A stretch of 43,271 bases of DNA, from positions 1 to 43,271 of the forward strand of contig JAGVYY010000046.1 in NCBI GenBank assembly GCA_018303005.1, given 5' to 3'. Source of the stretch: Candidatus Woesearchaeota archaeon (lineage in GTDB: Archaea; Nanobdellota; Nanobdellia; SCGC-AAA011-G17; GW2011-AR20). Below the pieces are notes generated by a model that was not told the origin of the DNA, ran no database searches, and worked only from the letters and a program-made list of their open reading frames with translations. Shown here in pieces: positions 1 through 7,551 of the stretch (positions are counted from its first letter, which is position 1; each line of letters opens with the position of its first letter). The position numbers and the translations under genes are program-made.

Positions 1-212
1 GATCTCCAGTTTAATGGAAAAATTTCATTGACATCAAGACCAGTTTCTTCTTTTATTTCTCTTTTAACGGCATCTTTTACTGTTTCCTTATCTTCTACCA
101 AACCAGTTACTATAAACCAAAAATCTCCTCCATGCTTTATACTCTTACTATTATTTCTAAGGGCTAAAAACTTTCTATTATGTACAATAAATGATAGTAT
201 TTTCTTTTTCAT
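1..212 (-). CDS. NUDIX hydrolase, C-terminus off the left edge
   Basis: Reading the minus strand from the ATG at 212 gives MKKKILSFIVHNRKFLAL followed by a complete NUDIX box, GLVEDKETVKDAVKREIKEE then TGL, which fits GX5EX7REUXEEXGU exactly. NUDIX enzymes cleave nucleoside diphosphates linked to another moiety; the substrate cannot be read from the box. The ORF track misses it because the frame runs off the window. It starts 35 bases inside the 3' end of the HAM1-like gene, so the two are probably translationally coupled, and both belong to families that clear abnormal nucleotides. Only about 70 residues are visible. Confidence 0.85.
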   Translation of the reverse strand, partial: MKKKILSFIVHNRKFLALRNNSKSIKHGGDFWFIVTGLVEDKETVKDAVKREIKEETGLDVNEIFPLNWR

Positions 213-753
213 TTTTTTGAATTAAGAATTTTGCAATCTCTTCAAAGTTTTTATTCCACACATCTAAATTCTCCTCTTCTGTAGATTCAGCAAATGTTTT
301 ACTGCTATTCTCGAGCATGAGGACTCGATTCCAGTTCCCCCTTGTACCTCTAATCACTTTTGAAATCTTTATAGGAACTCTAAATACAAATTCTTTTATT
401 AAACCATTAGGTTCTGCATAGACCGCAGCAATCTCAAAATATCCTTTTCTATCTTCTTTTAGTAGAGTAATTAATTTCTCTGCAGACAACCTGCTTTCTA
501 TATACTTTGTATACGGCCCAGGAAATCCTAATTCATTAATAAATAAGCTATGATCTTCCCTAATGACTGGAAGCTTAAGCTTCTTTGAGACAGATACTGC
601 AGCATGTCTTGCTATCTCTAAACTAGTATCAGCCTGTATCTCTTCATATTTCTCATCTAACATCTTTAGTTCTAGGTTATATTTTGAGAAACTTTTTTTG
701 GCAGCTAAGATTTTCCATGGATTTTTTGTTAATAGATAAATTATCTTTCTCAT
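178..753 (-). CDS. Non-canonical purine NTP pyrophosphatase (HAM1/RdgB family)
   Basis: A 191-residue protein with the HAM1/ITPase layout: the N-terminal TKNPWKILAAKK stretch stands where the family has TGNxxKxxE; the middle has the IQADTSLEIARHAA helix; then the substrate-binding block REDHSLFINELGFPGPYTKY, where the family reads vEDSGLxxxALxGxPGPYS. The family hydrolyses dITP, ITP and XTP to the monophosphate plus pyrophosphate, keeping deaminated purines out of nucleic acid. Length matches the usual 185-200 residues. A TTTATAAAAT box about 25 bases upstream of the ATG suggests a leaderless message. It overlaps the downstream NUDIX gene. The DHSL variant in place of DSGL is a small departure, so substrate range may differ. 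Confidence 0.85.
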   Translation of the reverse strand: MRKIIYLLTKNPWKILAAKKSFSKYNLELKMLDEKYEEIQADTSLEIARHAAVSVSKKLKLPVIREDHSLFINELGFPGPYTKYIESRLSAEKLITLLKEDRKGYFEIAAVYAEPNGLIKEFVFRVPIKISKVIRGTRGNWNRVLMLENSSKTFAESTEEENLDVWNKNFEEIAKFLIQKNEKENTIIYCT

Positions 754-770
754 ATTAACAATCTAATCAA

Positions 771-787
771 TTTTATTTTATAAATCC
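771..787 (-). promoter_or_regulatory. Archaeal TATA-type promoter of the HAM1-like gene
   Basis: On the minus strand the sequence reads GGATTTATAAAATAAAA, ending about 18 bases before the ATG at 753. The box-to-start distance fits a leaderless archaeal transcript. Prediction from pattern only. Confidence 0.5.
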
Positions 788-850
788 TTCTACAATAAAA
801 ATTGGAACATCGTCAAGTCATTCTTAAAGTATTATTATTAAACGAAGAAA

Positions 851-863
851 AATATATATAAAG
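851..863 (+). promoter_or_regulatory. Archaeal TATA-type promoter of the P-loop kinase gene
   Basis: AATATATATAAAG lies 21 bases upstream of the ATG at 884. This spacing supports ATG 884 over the TTG at 866 used in the ORF track, because transcription would start at or just before 884. Confidence 0.5.
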
Positions 864-883
864 TCTTGCAAATTACACTTATT

Positions 884-1378
884 ATGTTGTTTGTAATAAT
901 AAGAGGACCGGCAGCAGTTGGGAAGTCAACAATATCTAAAATTATTGTAGAGAATATTGGAGCTCTTCATGTATCTTTTGATGATATCTTAAGCAAACAC
1001 AATCTAGGTACAGTTGAAAGAGATGGTATCTCTGCAGAAAATTTTGTTAGAGGTAATGAAATTGCTTTGGATATGATAAAACAATTAAAACCAAAAATTG
1101 TGATGTTAGATGGATGTTTTTATCGAGATGAACAAATGAACTATATTCTTAAAAATTTTATTGGTAAACATTTTGTATTTACACTTAAAGCAAAAGTAGA
1201 AGAGTGCATTATACGTAACAAGGAAAGGGGTAGCCCTATACCAGAAAATGCAGTACGTGATGTTTTTAAATTAGTTTCAAAAAGGGATTATGGAATCATC
1301 ATTGATACTTCTGGAAAAACAATTAATCAGACAGTAAAAGAAATTTTAAACTATCTTCCTTTAAAGAAGGCCAGGTAA
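884..1378 (+). CDS. AAA_33-like P-loop kinase
   Basis: A 164-residue protein opening MLFVIIRGPAAVGKST, a Walker A loop right at the N-terminus. It continues with IVMLDGCFYRDEQM (an acidic lid/Walker B region like those of AAA_33 small kinases) and an arginine-bearing segment EECIIRNKERG typical of the lid of nucleoside- or shikimate-type kinases. It probably transfers phosphate from ATP to a small molecule or polynucleotide 5' end; the acceptor is unknown. The start was moved from TTG 866 to ATG 884 because of the TATA box spacing. It stands alone on the plus strand between minus-strand housekeeping genes. Confidence 0.75.
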   Translation: MLFVIIRGPAAVGKSTISKIIVENIGALHVSFDDILSKHNLGTVERDGISAENFVRGNEIALDMIKQLKPKIVMLDGCFYRDEQMNYILKNFIGKHFVFTLKAKVEECIIRNKERGSPIPENAVRDVFKLVSKRDYGIIIDTSGKTINQTVKEILNYLPLKKAR

Positions 1379-1452
1379 TTTTTTTCCATTCACAGTTTTT
1401 TGAAGAATTTCATGGATGTTAAAAATAAATAAAGATTCAATATCAATCATTG

Positions 1453-1486
1453 GAATCTCCACCCTTTAGGGTGTGGAGGATGTCAA
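1453..1486 (+). repeat. Solitary IS200/IS605-type right-end hairpin (TnpB omega-RNA 3'-end-like)
   Basis: GAATCTCCACCC TTTA GGGTGTGGAGGATGTCAA forms a stem (CTCCA/TGGAG and CCC/GGG with a TG bulge) closed by TTTA. From memory this matches the usual layout of IS605-group right ends and of the 3' end of TnpB guide RNAs: GAATC, hairpin with TTTA or TTCA loop, GAGGATGTCAA. No tnpA or tnpB lies within the window, so it is a solo end, a PATE-like remnant, or a stand-alone guide RNA end. The surrounding 165-base gap holds nothing else I can identify. Confidence 0.6.
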
Positions 1487-1543
1487 TTATAGAAAAATAA
1501 AGTATATAATGCAAATGGAATTAATACAAGTATTTAATCAATC

Positions 1544-2023
1544 TTAGGTTGGCCCCTCATAAGGTCTAACCTCAAGAATTTTAATAAGCCTAGGACTACC
1601 TTTTTCTGTTGCTATCCTAACAATTTCATCAGGTTTTTTCATGATCATCCCTTTAGCAAGAGGAGTGTTATATGCAATAATATCATTCTTTGGATCAGAT
1701 TCTCCAAATCCTGCTATATGGAAAACTCTTCTTTCTAGATTTTCCTCTGCTAGAACAGTACACCCAAGACATACGTGCTCTGGATTGGATGGATAGTCCA
1801 CTACTTCCATGTCTCTTCTTATAGCATAATCTCTTTTTAATGATTCAGTAGCCATTCGCATATCTGTCATTAAAGTATAGAATCCAGGATTATCATGCCA
1901 TCGATCGCCAGACTGTTGGGCAGTCGGGTTTGTTTCAGCCTTTAGCTTATTTAAAGTAGTTTCCATTTCTCTTATCTTTCCATTAAATTCTCTTATTCCT
2001 TTTAAAGAAAAATAATTTGGCAT
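1544..2023 (-). CDS. GreA/GreB-like transcription elongation factor
   Basis: 159 residues in two parts: an N-terminal coiled coil (about residues 8-75) and a C-terminal FKBP-like GreA domain (about 80-155) with FGESDPKNDIIAYNTPLAKG, which matches the GreA signature around GxxEADPxxxxISxxSPLGxAL. GreA inserts its coiled coil into the RNA polymerase secondary channel and stimulates cleavage of backtracked RNA. The coil tip reads SGDRWHDNPGFY, so acidic residues equivalent to the catalytic Asp and Glu of GreA appear to be kept, one residue out of register. Archaea normally use TFS for this job, so a Gre factor is a notable acquisition. It follows the CYTH gene by 57 bases on the same strand. Confidence 0.8.
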   Translation of the reverse strand: MPNYFSLKGIREFNGKIREMETTLNKLKAETNPTAQQSGDRWHDNPGFYTLMTDMRMATESLKRDYAIRRDMEVVDYPSNPEHVCLGCTVLAEENLERRVFHIAGFGESDPKNDIIAYNTPLAKGMIMKKPDEIVRIATEKGSPRLIKILEVRPYEGPT

Positions 2024-2080
2024 TATCTAATTATCTTGAGTAATTCTTATAAAGTTTATGTTTTGGAAACAACAAAAATT

Positions 2081-2602
2081 TCAACCTTTTCTAGTCTCAT
2101 CAAATTTCTTGAAAGATTCCTCTCCAACTTCTGTGACTAAATCTCCGAATTTATCAATGACTTTCTGTACTTTTTCCTTGGAGGGTCCTTCAATCTCAAT
2201 AAATTTCAAAGAATGCGGTTCAATAAAATCAACAAACATAACTTCAACATTACCTAATTTCCAAAGTTCCCGAATAGATTTATTTTTAGATATCTCATGA
2301 AATTTAAGATATTTAAATATTTTTAATAAACTGTCAGCATCATCTACACCAGTAGACAATTCAACCCTTTTCCATATCTTATCATCAGTTTCACATTTAC
2401 CTTTGAAAGTAAGTTCAGATTTATCCCTTTTAGTCCTTATTCTAATTAAATCATGTGCATTACTCATATCAGTATGTTCTTGGCTAAAATAGATATCATC
2501 TAACCTATATTTTTCTTCAGATTTTGCACCCAACTCATGAAGTTTAGTTACTATAGCATTTTTATCTTCATACTTTAATTTGACCTCAATTTCATGGTTC
2601 AT
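2081..2602 (-). CDS. CYTH-domain protein (class IV adenylate cyclase / triphosphatase family)
   Basis: 173 residues beginning MNHEIEVKL, the diagnostic ExExK motif (E4, E6, K8). Further family blocks follow: DDIYF, LIRIRTKRDKSELTFKGK, KRVELS, and FIEIEGPSKEKV near the C-terminus. CYTH enzymes form a tunnel that binds triphosphate groups with metal ions; members are adenylate cyclases (CyaB), thiamine triphosphatases or tripolyphosphatases, and archaeal ones are mostly of unknown substrate. It is divergent from the thymidylate-kinase-like gene with 50 bases between starts, so the two probably share a control region. Confidence 0.88.
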   Translation of the reverse strand: MNHEIEVKLKYEDKNAIVTKLHELGAKSEEKYRLDDIYFSQEHTDMSNAHDLIRIRTKRDKSELTFKGKCETDDKIWKRVELSTGVDDADSLLKIFKYLKFHEISKNKSIRELWKLGNVEVMFVDFIEPHSLKFIEIEGPSKEKVQKVIDKFGDLVTEVGEESFKKFDETRKG

Positions 2603-2652
2603 GTTTTCTAGGAAGGGTTATCTTTTTAAAACTTTTTCGATACAACATAATA

Positions 2653-3249
2653 ATGGCTATAATAGAGTTTTTTGGTATGGAAAGAGCTGGAAAAAGTACT
2701 CAGATAAGATTGTTGATAGCTGAATTAACACATGTCAAGTTAAGCTTTGCATTACACAAAAGACCTCCAATCAACTTTAAAGAAGGTTATAATTTAGAAT
2801 ATTTTCACTCTAAGTACTATGAAAGTATTTTTGATGCATTTCAGAGATATCATACTGAAGATTCAGGTGTTTTGATATTCGATAGGGGTTTGTATGACAG
2901 ACTTGTTCTGCTTCATCTGGACTATAAAAATGGGGAAGTTAGTAAAAAATTCAAGGAAGATTTATCTAGGAATATAGAAGATCACCTTAATCTAATTGAT
3001 CATCCAATAATGTTTTTAATCCCTCCTAAGATATCATTAGAAAGATGGCCTTTACAAATAATAGAGAACAGGGATAACCTTAGATTAATTGAAGAGTTAG
3101 ACACAATTGAAAACCGTTTAGATATGCATTATCTATTCAATGGATATAATGTATTAAAAGAAAGATATCCGAATATTACGGAGATAGACGGTACAAGGGC
3201 CAGAGAAGATATTCACAAAGATATATTATCCATTTTTAATATAGTCTAA
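2653..3249 (+). CDS. Thymidylate-kinase-like P-loop kinase
   Basis: 198 residues with Walker A GMERAGKS at residues 8-15 in the position used by thymidylate kinases, then LIFDRGLYDRLVLLHLDY, equivalent to the DRY region of TMK, and a long helical C-terminus. TMK phosphorylates dTMP, but distant relatives in biosynthetic or defence clusters phosphorylate other nucleotides, so substrate is open. Its 3' end overlaps the 3' end of the DUF2064-NUDIX gene by 24 bases (convergent). Immediate neighbours on both sides are nucleotide-type enzymes. Confidence 0.7.
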   Translation: MAIIEFFGMERAGKSTQIRLLIAELTHVKLSFALHKRPPINFKEGYNLEYFHSKYYESIFDAFQRYHTEDSGVLIFDRGLYDRLVLLHLDYKNGEVSKKFKEDLSRNIEDHLNLIDHPIMFLIPPKISLERWPLQIIENRDNLRLIEELDTIENRLDMHYLFNGYNVLKERYPNITEIDGTRAREDIHKDILSIFNIV

Positions 3250-4443
3250 ATATTTCTTTAATATCGGAACTTGGAAAGGAAATACCATTTCAGGAGACCC
3301 ATCTATTATTCTAGATAATTCATTTACGGAAATCCAACGAGGATCACGAGTTTCGAATAAGTTTTCTTGAAGTTTTCCCCCTATAACTTCACATAAAAAA
3401 GTTATTCCAAAGTACGCTCTTTCCCCCCTCAATTGTTGGTTACAAGAAAAAGGTTCGTAAGAGATAGAGGTATTTTCCTCATCATCATATCTGTAATGAT
3501 TAGAGATTCCTAACACTTTAACGTCCAATCCTGTTTCTTCATTAACTTCCCTAACTACTGTTTCATAAGCTGTTTCAAACCTATCCATTAAACCACCTGG
3601 TATCTCGATCTTACCAGAATTCACAGGATCGATAGTTGGTTTATATCTAGTTTGGATAAGAATTTCTCTCCCATTTTTACTATTCCTCTGGACAATTGCA
3701 GAGACTACTGAAATATTAATTGGCAAAGTGTCAAAATCAATGTAGTGTTCTTCTTCTGGTATATAATAACCCTCTTTAACAAGCAACTTAAACACATTGG
3801 GACAGTGATGTGCTATGCCTCTTCTAGCATTTAGTACATCTTGGAATGTATTTAGATCTGATCTTAATTTTAATTTATAGATATTTTTTCCCCTACAATT
3901 CCGCATTAAGTCGTTAAATGAATGCGAGGTGCTCCATCTAACATCTTGAAATATATCTCTTTCATAGGGAGACTTAACTCCTATTAGATATATCCCTCCA
4001 TCCAGTTCCGGACCATGAACAAAATCATTTTCATTTAATCTTGCAAAGCTCGAGATCATATCTTTCTCAGATAAAAAAGGTAAATCTATAGGTATCAAGA
4101 TCATCCTGCTATACTGTTGGGATAATCTAAAAAATATTCCATTTAGCCGTTGACTTTGTGCCACTAATTTATCTTCAATTAAACTCTCAGTGAGCATCCC
4201 ATCAAGACCATATTTCTCATTGAATTTCTTTAATTCATCCTTTGTATTGGTCGCAACCAACAAATCATAATGATTAGAATCACTCACATTCTCAACCAAA
4301 TCATCAAGACAAGACAAACTAAATTCCAATGCAAATTCTCTGCCAATATCCTTCTCTATTCTTGTTTTACATTTACCTAGGATAGGCCATTTAGCATAGA
4401 TGACAACTACACAATCTTTAGTCATTTTTAATCCTGATTCCAA
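3226..4443 (-). CDS. DUF2064/TIGR04282 GT-A-like transferase fused to a NUDIX hydrolase
   Basis: 405 residues, two domains. Residues about 8-225 resemble the rSAM/selenodomain-associated transferase 1 family (DUF2064): KTRI near the N-terminus, MILIPIDLPFLSEKD, and GPELDGGIYLIGV, the family's DGGYYLIG motif. This GT-A fold handles nucleotide sugars or nucleotidyl transfer. Residues about 240-400 form a NUDIX domain with a perfect box from G284 (GLMDRFE, VVREVNEETGLD). Start is either ATG 4443, overlapping the upstream stop by 16 bases, or ATG 4425 (MTKDCVV), two bases after it; the latter looks more natural. It is the third gene of a radical SAM operon. Confidence 0.8.
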   Translation of the reverse strand: MESGLKMTKDCVVVIYAKWPILGKCKTRIEKDIGREFALEFSLSCLDDLVENVSDSNHYDLLVATNTKDELKKFNEKYGLDGMLTESLIEDKLVAQSQRLNGIFFRLSQQYSRMILIPIDLPFLSEKDMISSFARLNENDFVHGPELDGGIYLIGVKSPYERDIFQDVRWSTSHSFNDLMRNCRGKNIYKLKLRSDLNTFQDVLNARRGIAHHCPNVFKLLVKEGYYIPEEEHYIDFDTLPINISVVSAIVQRNSKNGREILIQTRYKPTIDPVNSGKIEIPGGLMDRFETAYETVVREVNEETGLDVKVLGISNHYRYDDEENTSISYEPFSCNQQLRGERAYFGITFLCEVIGGKLQENLFETRDPRWISVNELSRIIDGSPEMVFPFQVPILKKYLDYIKNG

Positions 4444-5411
4444 TATGTTTTACCCTCTCCAGGTCTTTGAAATAAGAATATTCGAGAATCTACTAATTTA
4501 GCCAATATTTTACCAAGATCCTGATTATCAATTGCAGCCTTCAAAGATATTGATACAGGACTGATATGACACGGTTTTAATTCCAAATTAGGTGTAAGGA
4601 ATATCTCATTTGATTTATAACATGTTCGACAAACACTTTGTTCGCCACAACCTATTTCTATAGCAAATCCCTCTGTACCATTATATTCAAAGAAATTTGC
4701 AGGCAAGTAATCTGTCTGGCCCCTAAACATCCACTCTTTCTCAATTTTTCTACATCCCAATCCCTCTAGTTTTGCAACCAAATCTCCAAGAGGGATAATC
4801 AGCCTCTGGTGTTGATTTTCAATGGGCTCAAAATTCAAGAATTTAAATTTAAAGCTATATCTAGCACAAAGATCCAATGTTCCTTTAATTATCTCATCTG
4901 TGTCATTAATCCCGTATATTGGAACATGTTTTATTTCAATCTTTTTTCCATAACCTTCCCGACCAAGTAAGTTTAAGTTGTTAGTTAATTTATCATATTG
5001 TTCTTTAGTACCTCTAGTGATCTTCCTCCAAGTATCAAAATCTGTAGTATGAATGGATACTGCAATTTTCGTAAAAGGATATAACTGATTCATTATCAAG
5101 CTTTCATCTAACTCAATACCGTTAGTATGGAAGAATGATCTTTGTATATTACTCTCATTAATAATATCAAGTATTCTTTTAAGTTCGGGATGTAATGTTG
5201 GGTCTCCTCCTGTTAATGAGATATGTTCTAATCCATTATCCATCAGCACATTCAGCAAATATGCAAAATCATCAACATCAATATTTGTAGAATCTCTCCG
5301 TTCTTTATTCATTCCTTCATTTGAACAGAAAAAACAATGTAGGTTACAATAATCTGTAATGGAGACTCTCAAAGGGAATCGTTCCAATATTTGTTTCAAT
5401 GTTAATTCCAT
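4428..5411 (-). CDS. MoaA-like radical SAM protein A
   Basis: 327 residues. The radical SAM cluster motif CNLHCFFC (C22, C26, C29) is followed by LTGGDPTLHP, the SAM-binding GGE-type motif with Asp for Glu, and FFHTNG. Near the C-terminus CGEQSVCRTC and a later KPC give cysteines placed like those of the MoaA/Twitch auxiliary cluster. Such enzymes use SAM cleavage to start radical chemistry; MoaA itself acts on GTP. No moaC or other molybdopterin gene is visible. It begins two bases after the stop of its paralogue and is followed by the DUF2064-NUDIX gene, so three proteins are co-expressed. Reaction unknown. Confidence 0.85.
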   Translation of the reverse strand: MELTLKQILERFPLRVSITDYCNLHCFFCSNEGMNKERRDSTNIDVDDFAYLLNVLMDNGLEHISLTGGDPTLHPELKRILDIINESNIQRSFFHTNGIELDESLIMNQLYPFTKIAVSIHTTDFDTWRKITRGTKEQYDKLTNNLNLLGREGYGKKIEIKHVPIYGINDTDEIIKGTLDLCARYSFKFKFLNFEPIENQHQRLIIPLGDLVAKLEGLGCRKIEKEWMFRGQTDYLPANFFEYNGTEGFAIEIGCGEQSVCRTCYKSNEIFLTPNLELKPCHISPVSISLKAAIDNQDLGKILAKLVDSRIFLFQRPGEGKTYWNQD

Positions 5412-5413
5412 TT

Positions 5414-6589
5414 TTAAGATTCATATTTCTTTTCTTTATGCCAATCTTGTGCGCCCATTCCCGGTGCCAACATTAGATATTCTCTTGATAATTTGAACAA
5501 ACCCAACAACTGTGTTGTATTATCTCTCTCTATTGCACGGGTAAGATCTATCTTAGTATCTAAAACAGAACAAGGTTTCAGATATAAACCTCTCCCATCT
5601 TCTGAAGGTTTGACAAACATACATAAAAAATCATAGCATGATAAACAAGTAGCTTTATCTCCACATCCAAAAATGCTATGTAAACCAGTTTGAGCTCCAG
5701 AGAATTCGAAATTCACACCAGGAATATAAGTATTTGGATCATTGTGTTTTGGTACATCTTCTGGGAACTCACAACCCAATCTTTCCAACTTTGAAAACAA
5801 TTCTTTTCTTCCAACTTGAAGAGGCTTTTGAGAAGCGTATTGAGGATCAAACTGCAGAAATTTAGGATGAAAATTATATTTGGCGCAAGCATCTAAAAAC
5901 GCACTTAACTCTTCTTCACTATCATTGAATCCACGCATAACAACTGATTTCATAAAAACCTTGTGCCCAATATTCTGATTTGCAATATATTCCAGATTCT
6001 CCATCATCCTATCAAATTTTTTTCTTTGGGCTTTTTCCGGATATATCCCATGGAAATTAGTCATCTTATTCCAGGTATCGAATATAACAGAATTAATGGA
6101 TGCTCCTATCCTAGAAAAATTGCTTTTAATTCTGTCAACTAGATTTGGATTTAATTCAATTGCGTTACTATGTAATGAAAATCTTATTTTGGGATAAGTC
6201 TTGGTCCATTCAACAATTCTAAATTCCCCCTTAACAAAGTCAGGATGCAATGTAGGTTCTCCCCCACTAAAATCAATCGATTTCAAAGGAGTATTATTCA
6301 ATAACATCTCACTTAATTTTATAACCAGATTGGTATCAGCAGATTTTAATGTCTTTGATGTGTAGTTTGATCCTTCATTTGAACAGAATGTGCACCAAAT
6401 ATTGCATTGCGGGGTTAGGGAGTATCTTAATCTGAGTTTACCAAACAAATCTATCATCTGTTCCTCTGTCAGACTAGTAATTCCATGAATTGTCAAGATA
6501 TCTTTACTCAGATCGACATAACGACCATCTGCAGATTTTCTTACAGTAGCTTCTGCTTCTTGTTTTCCACTATCGGATTCATTTTCCAT
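5414..6589 (-). CDS. MoaA-like radical SAM protein B
   Basis: 391 residues, paralogous to the next gene. After a 55-residue extension comes LRYSLTPQCNIWCTFCSNEG with the cluster cysteines C62, C66 and C69, then FSGGEPTLHP and SLHSNAIELNP. The C-terminal half holds CGDKATCLSC, more cysteines (FLCMF) and LYLKPC, so at least one auxiliary iron-sulphur cluster is likely. Both paralogues share an unusual ending with PGxG followed by a Trp (APGMGAQDW here, RPGEGKTYW in protein A). First gene of the operon; an AGCTTAAATATTAA box lies 35-45 bases upstream. The pair may act as a heterodimer or on successive steps of one pathway; that is inference. Confidence 0.85.
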   Translation of the reverse strand: MENESDSGKQEAEATVRKSADGRYVDLSKDILTIHGITSLTEEQMIDLFGKLRLRYSLTPQCNIWCTFCSNEGSNYTSKTLKSADTNLVIKLSEMLLNNTPLKSIDFSGGEPTLHPDFVKGEFRIVEWTKTYPKIRFSLHSNAIELNPNLVDRIKSNFSRIGASINSVIFDTWNKMTNFHGIYPEKAQRKKFDRMMENLEYIANQNIGHKVFMKSVVMRGFNDSEEELSAFLDACAKYNFHPKFLQFDPQYASQKPLQVGRKELFSKLERLGCEFPEDVPKHNDPNTYIPGVNFEFSGAQTGLHSIFGCGDKATCLSCYDFLCMFVKPSEDGRGLYLKPCSVLDTKIDLTRAIERDNTTQLLGLFKLSREYLMLAPGMGAQDWHKEKKYES

Positions 6590-6793
6590 TATATTACATC
6601 TCTTATAAAAAACATATACAGATTAATATTTAAGCTTTCCTGGTTAATCATTAAAGAGTGATATAAGAATAAATCCACATTTGCTTTTCTTTTGTCTTCT
6701 CCCTTTTCATTCTTTCTCCTACTTATAAAAATTCAACAATAAAGGAATAATTTTCATTTTCTCCTCATTTAATCTACTATCTAAATATTTAAC

Positions 6794-6862
6794 TTATTTT
6801 CTTATCAGTGTCTTAACTTTATTTTTCAATTCTTCCTTATTTGGTAAATAAAATTTTACATC
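6794..6862 (-). pseudogene. DUF1016-type nuclease, 3'-end scar 1
   Basis: Minus-strand reading gives DVKFYLPNKEELKNKVKTLI then RK and a stop. This matches the end of DUF1016 (YhcG-type PD-(D/E)XK) nucleases, which finish with KYxxYLPxKEEL. Nothing of the gene body remains upstream; instead a membrane-protein gene ends 26 bases away. The rest of the 298-base gap 6590-6887 holds only the radical SAM promoter. Confidence 0.6.
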
Positions 6863-6887
6863 TTAATTAATAAATTAGGTAATTTAT

Positions 6888-7427
6888 CTATAATTTCTTA
6901 GATGCTTTGAATAAAAATATTATTTCAATTATAGCTAATGGCAAGAAAATCAGCAAGAATATAAATATCAGGATTATAGAAAGGATAGATGCTCCGGATA
7001 TTATATTTAATACCCCTATTGCAGTTGCAATCTTTCCAAATTTCTTCTTTAATTTTAATGTGCTTATACCAAAGAAAATTGAAATTATACCTATAACTAC
7101 CAGTATTATTACAGAAAAAACAAGTAAGGATAGTGGTGAATATGATAAGTGTAATATCTGGTAAATAAATAAGAATACAGAAGCGATAATTAAGGCGTAA
7201 GAGGATTTAACTAATGAGCTGATTTTCAGCTTTTTTCCTATTATAAGAAAACCCCTGACAAAAAGAATATATGATATCATGTAAATAATGCTAAGAAGTA
7301 CATAAATAATAATAAACTTTGTTGTTAATGTAGATATATTTCTTGCAATCTCTGCCAAGATTAAAGGAATTGCAATTATCAAATTTATAATGCCAAAAAT
7401 TCCTGCATTTCTTATATCTTTGTCCAT
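6888..7427 (-). CDS. Small multi-pass membrane protein, unknown
   Basis: 179 residues, almost entirely hydrophobic, with five or six predicted membrane spans separated by short Lys-rich loops (GKKLKISSLVK, TLKLKKKFGKI). The layout resembles archaeal DUF973/DUF996-type proteins, but I cannot assign a family securely. It sits between two scars of DUF1016-type gene ends, on the same strand as the scars, so it looks like cargo placed in front of a retained gene tail. No partner gene is apparent. Confidence 0.6.
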   Translation of the reverse strand: MDKDIRNAGIFGIINLIIAIPLILAEIARNISTLTTKFIIIYVLLSIIYMISYILFVRGFLIIGKKLKISSLVKSSYALIIASVFLFIYQILHLSYSPLSLLVFSVIILVVIGIISIFFGISTLKLKKKFGKIATAIGVLNIISGASILSIILIFIFLLIFLPLAIIEIIFLFKASKKL

Positions 7428-7469
7428 GGTATTTGAACTATTATAATGATATTTAAAATTATCTGAATG

Positions 7470-7544
7470 TTACCCCAGCAGATTTTTTACCCTATTGATT
7501 AGTTCCTCCTTATCAGGCAGATAAATTTTGTATTTGGAAACAAA
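7470..7544 (-). pseudogene. DUF1016-type nuclease, 3'-end scar 2
   Basis: Minus strand reads FVSKYKIYLPDKEELINRVK then NLLG and a stop: 24 codons homologous to the end of the larger remnant at 8876-9180 (FVSKYKIYLPDKEELANKVR). Most nucleotide differences between the two are at third positions, so they were once separate coding copies. The next gene ends only 7 bases before it. Confidence 0.7.
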
Positions 7545-7551
7545 TTATAAA

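Noticed and set aside
4428-6589. Possibility that the radical SAM pair are prokaryotic viperins beside a nucleotide kinase
   Set aside because: The motifs after the cluster (GGDPTLHP, HTNG) and the C-terminal auxiliary-cluster cysteines are MoaA-like; viperin-specific blocks are not present.
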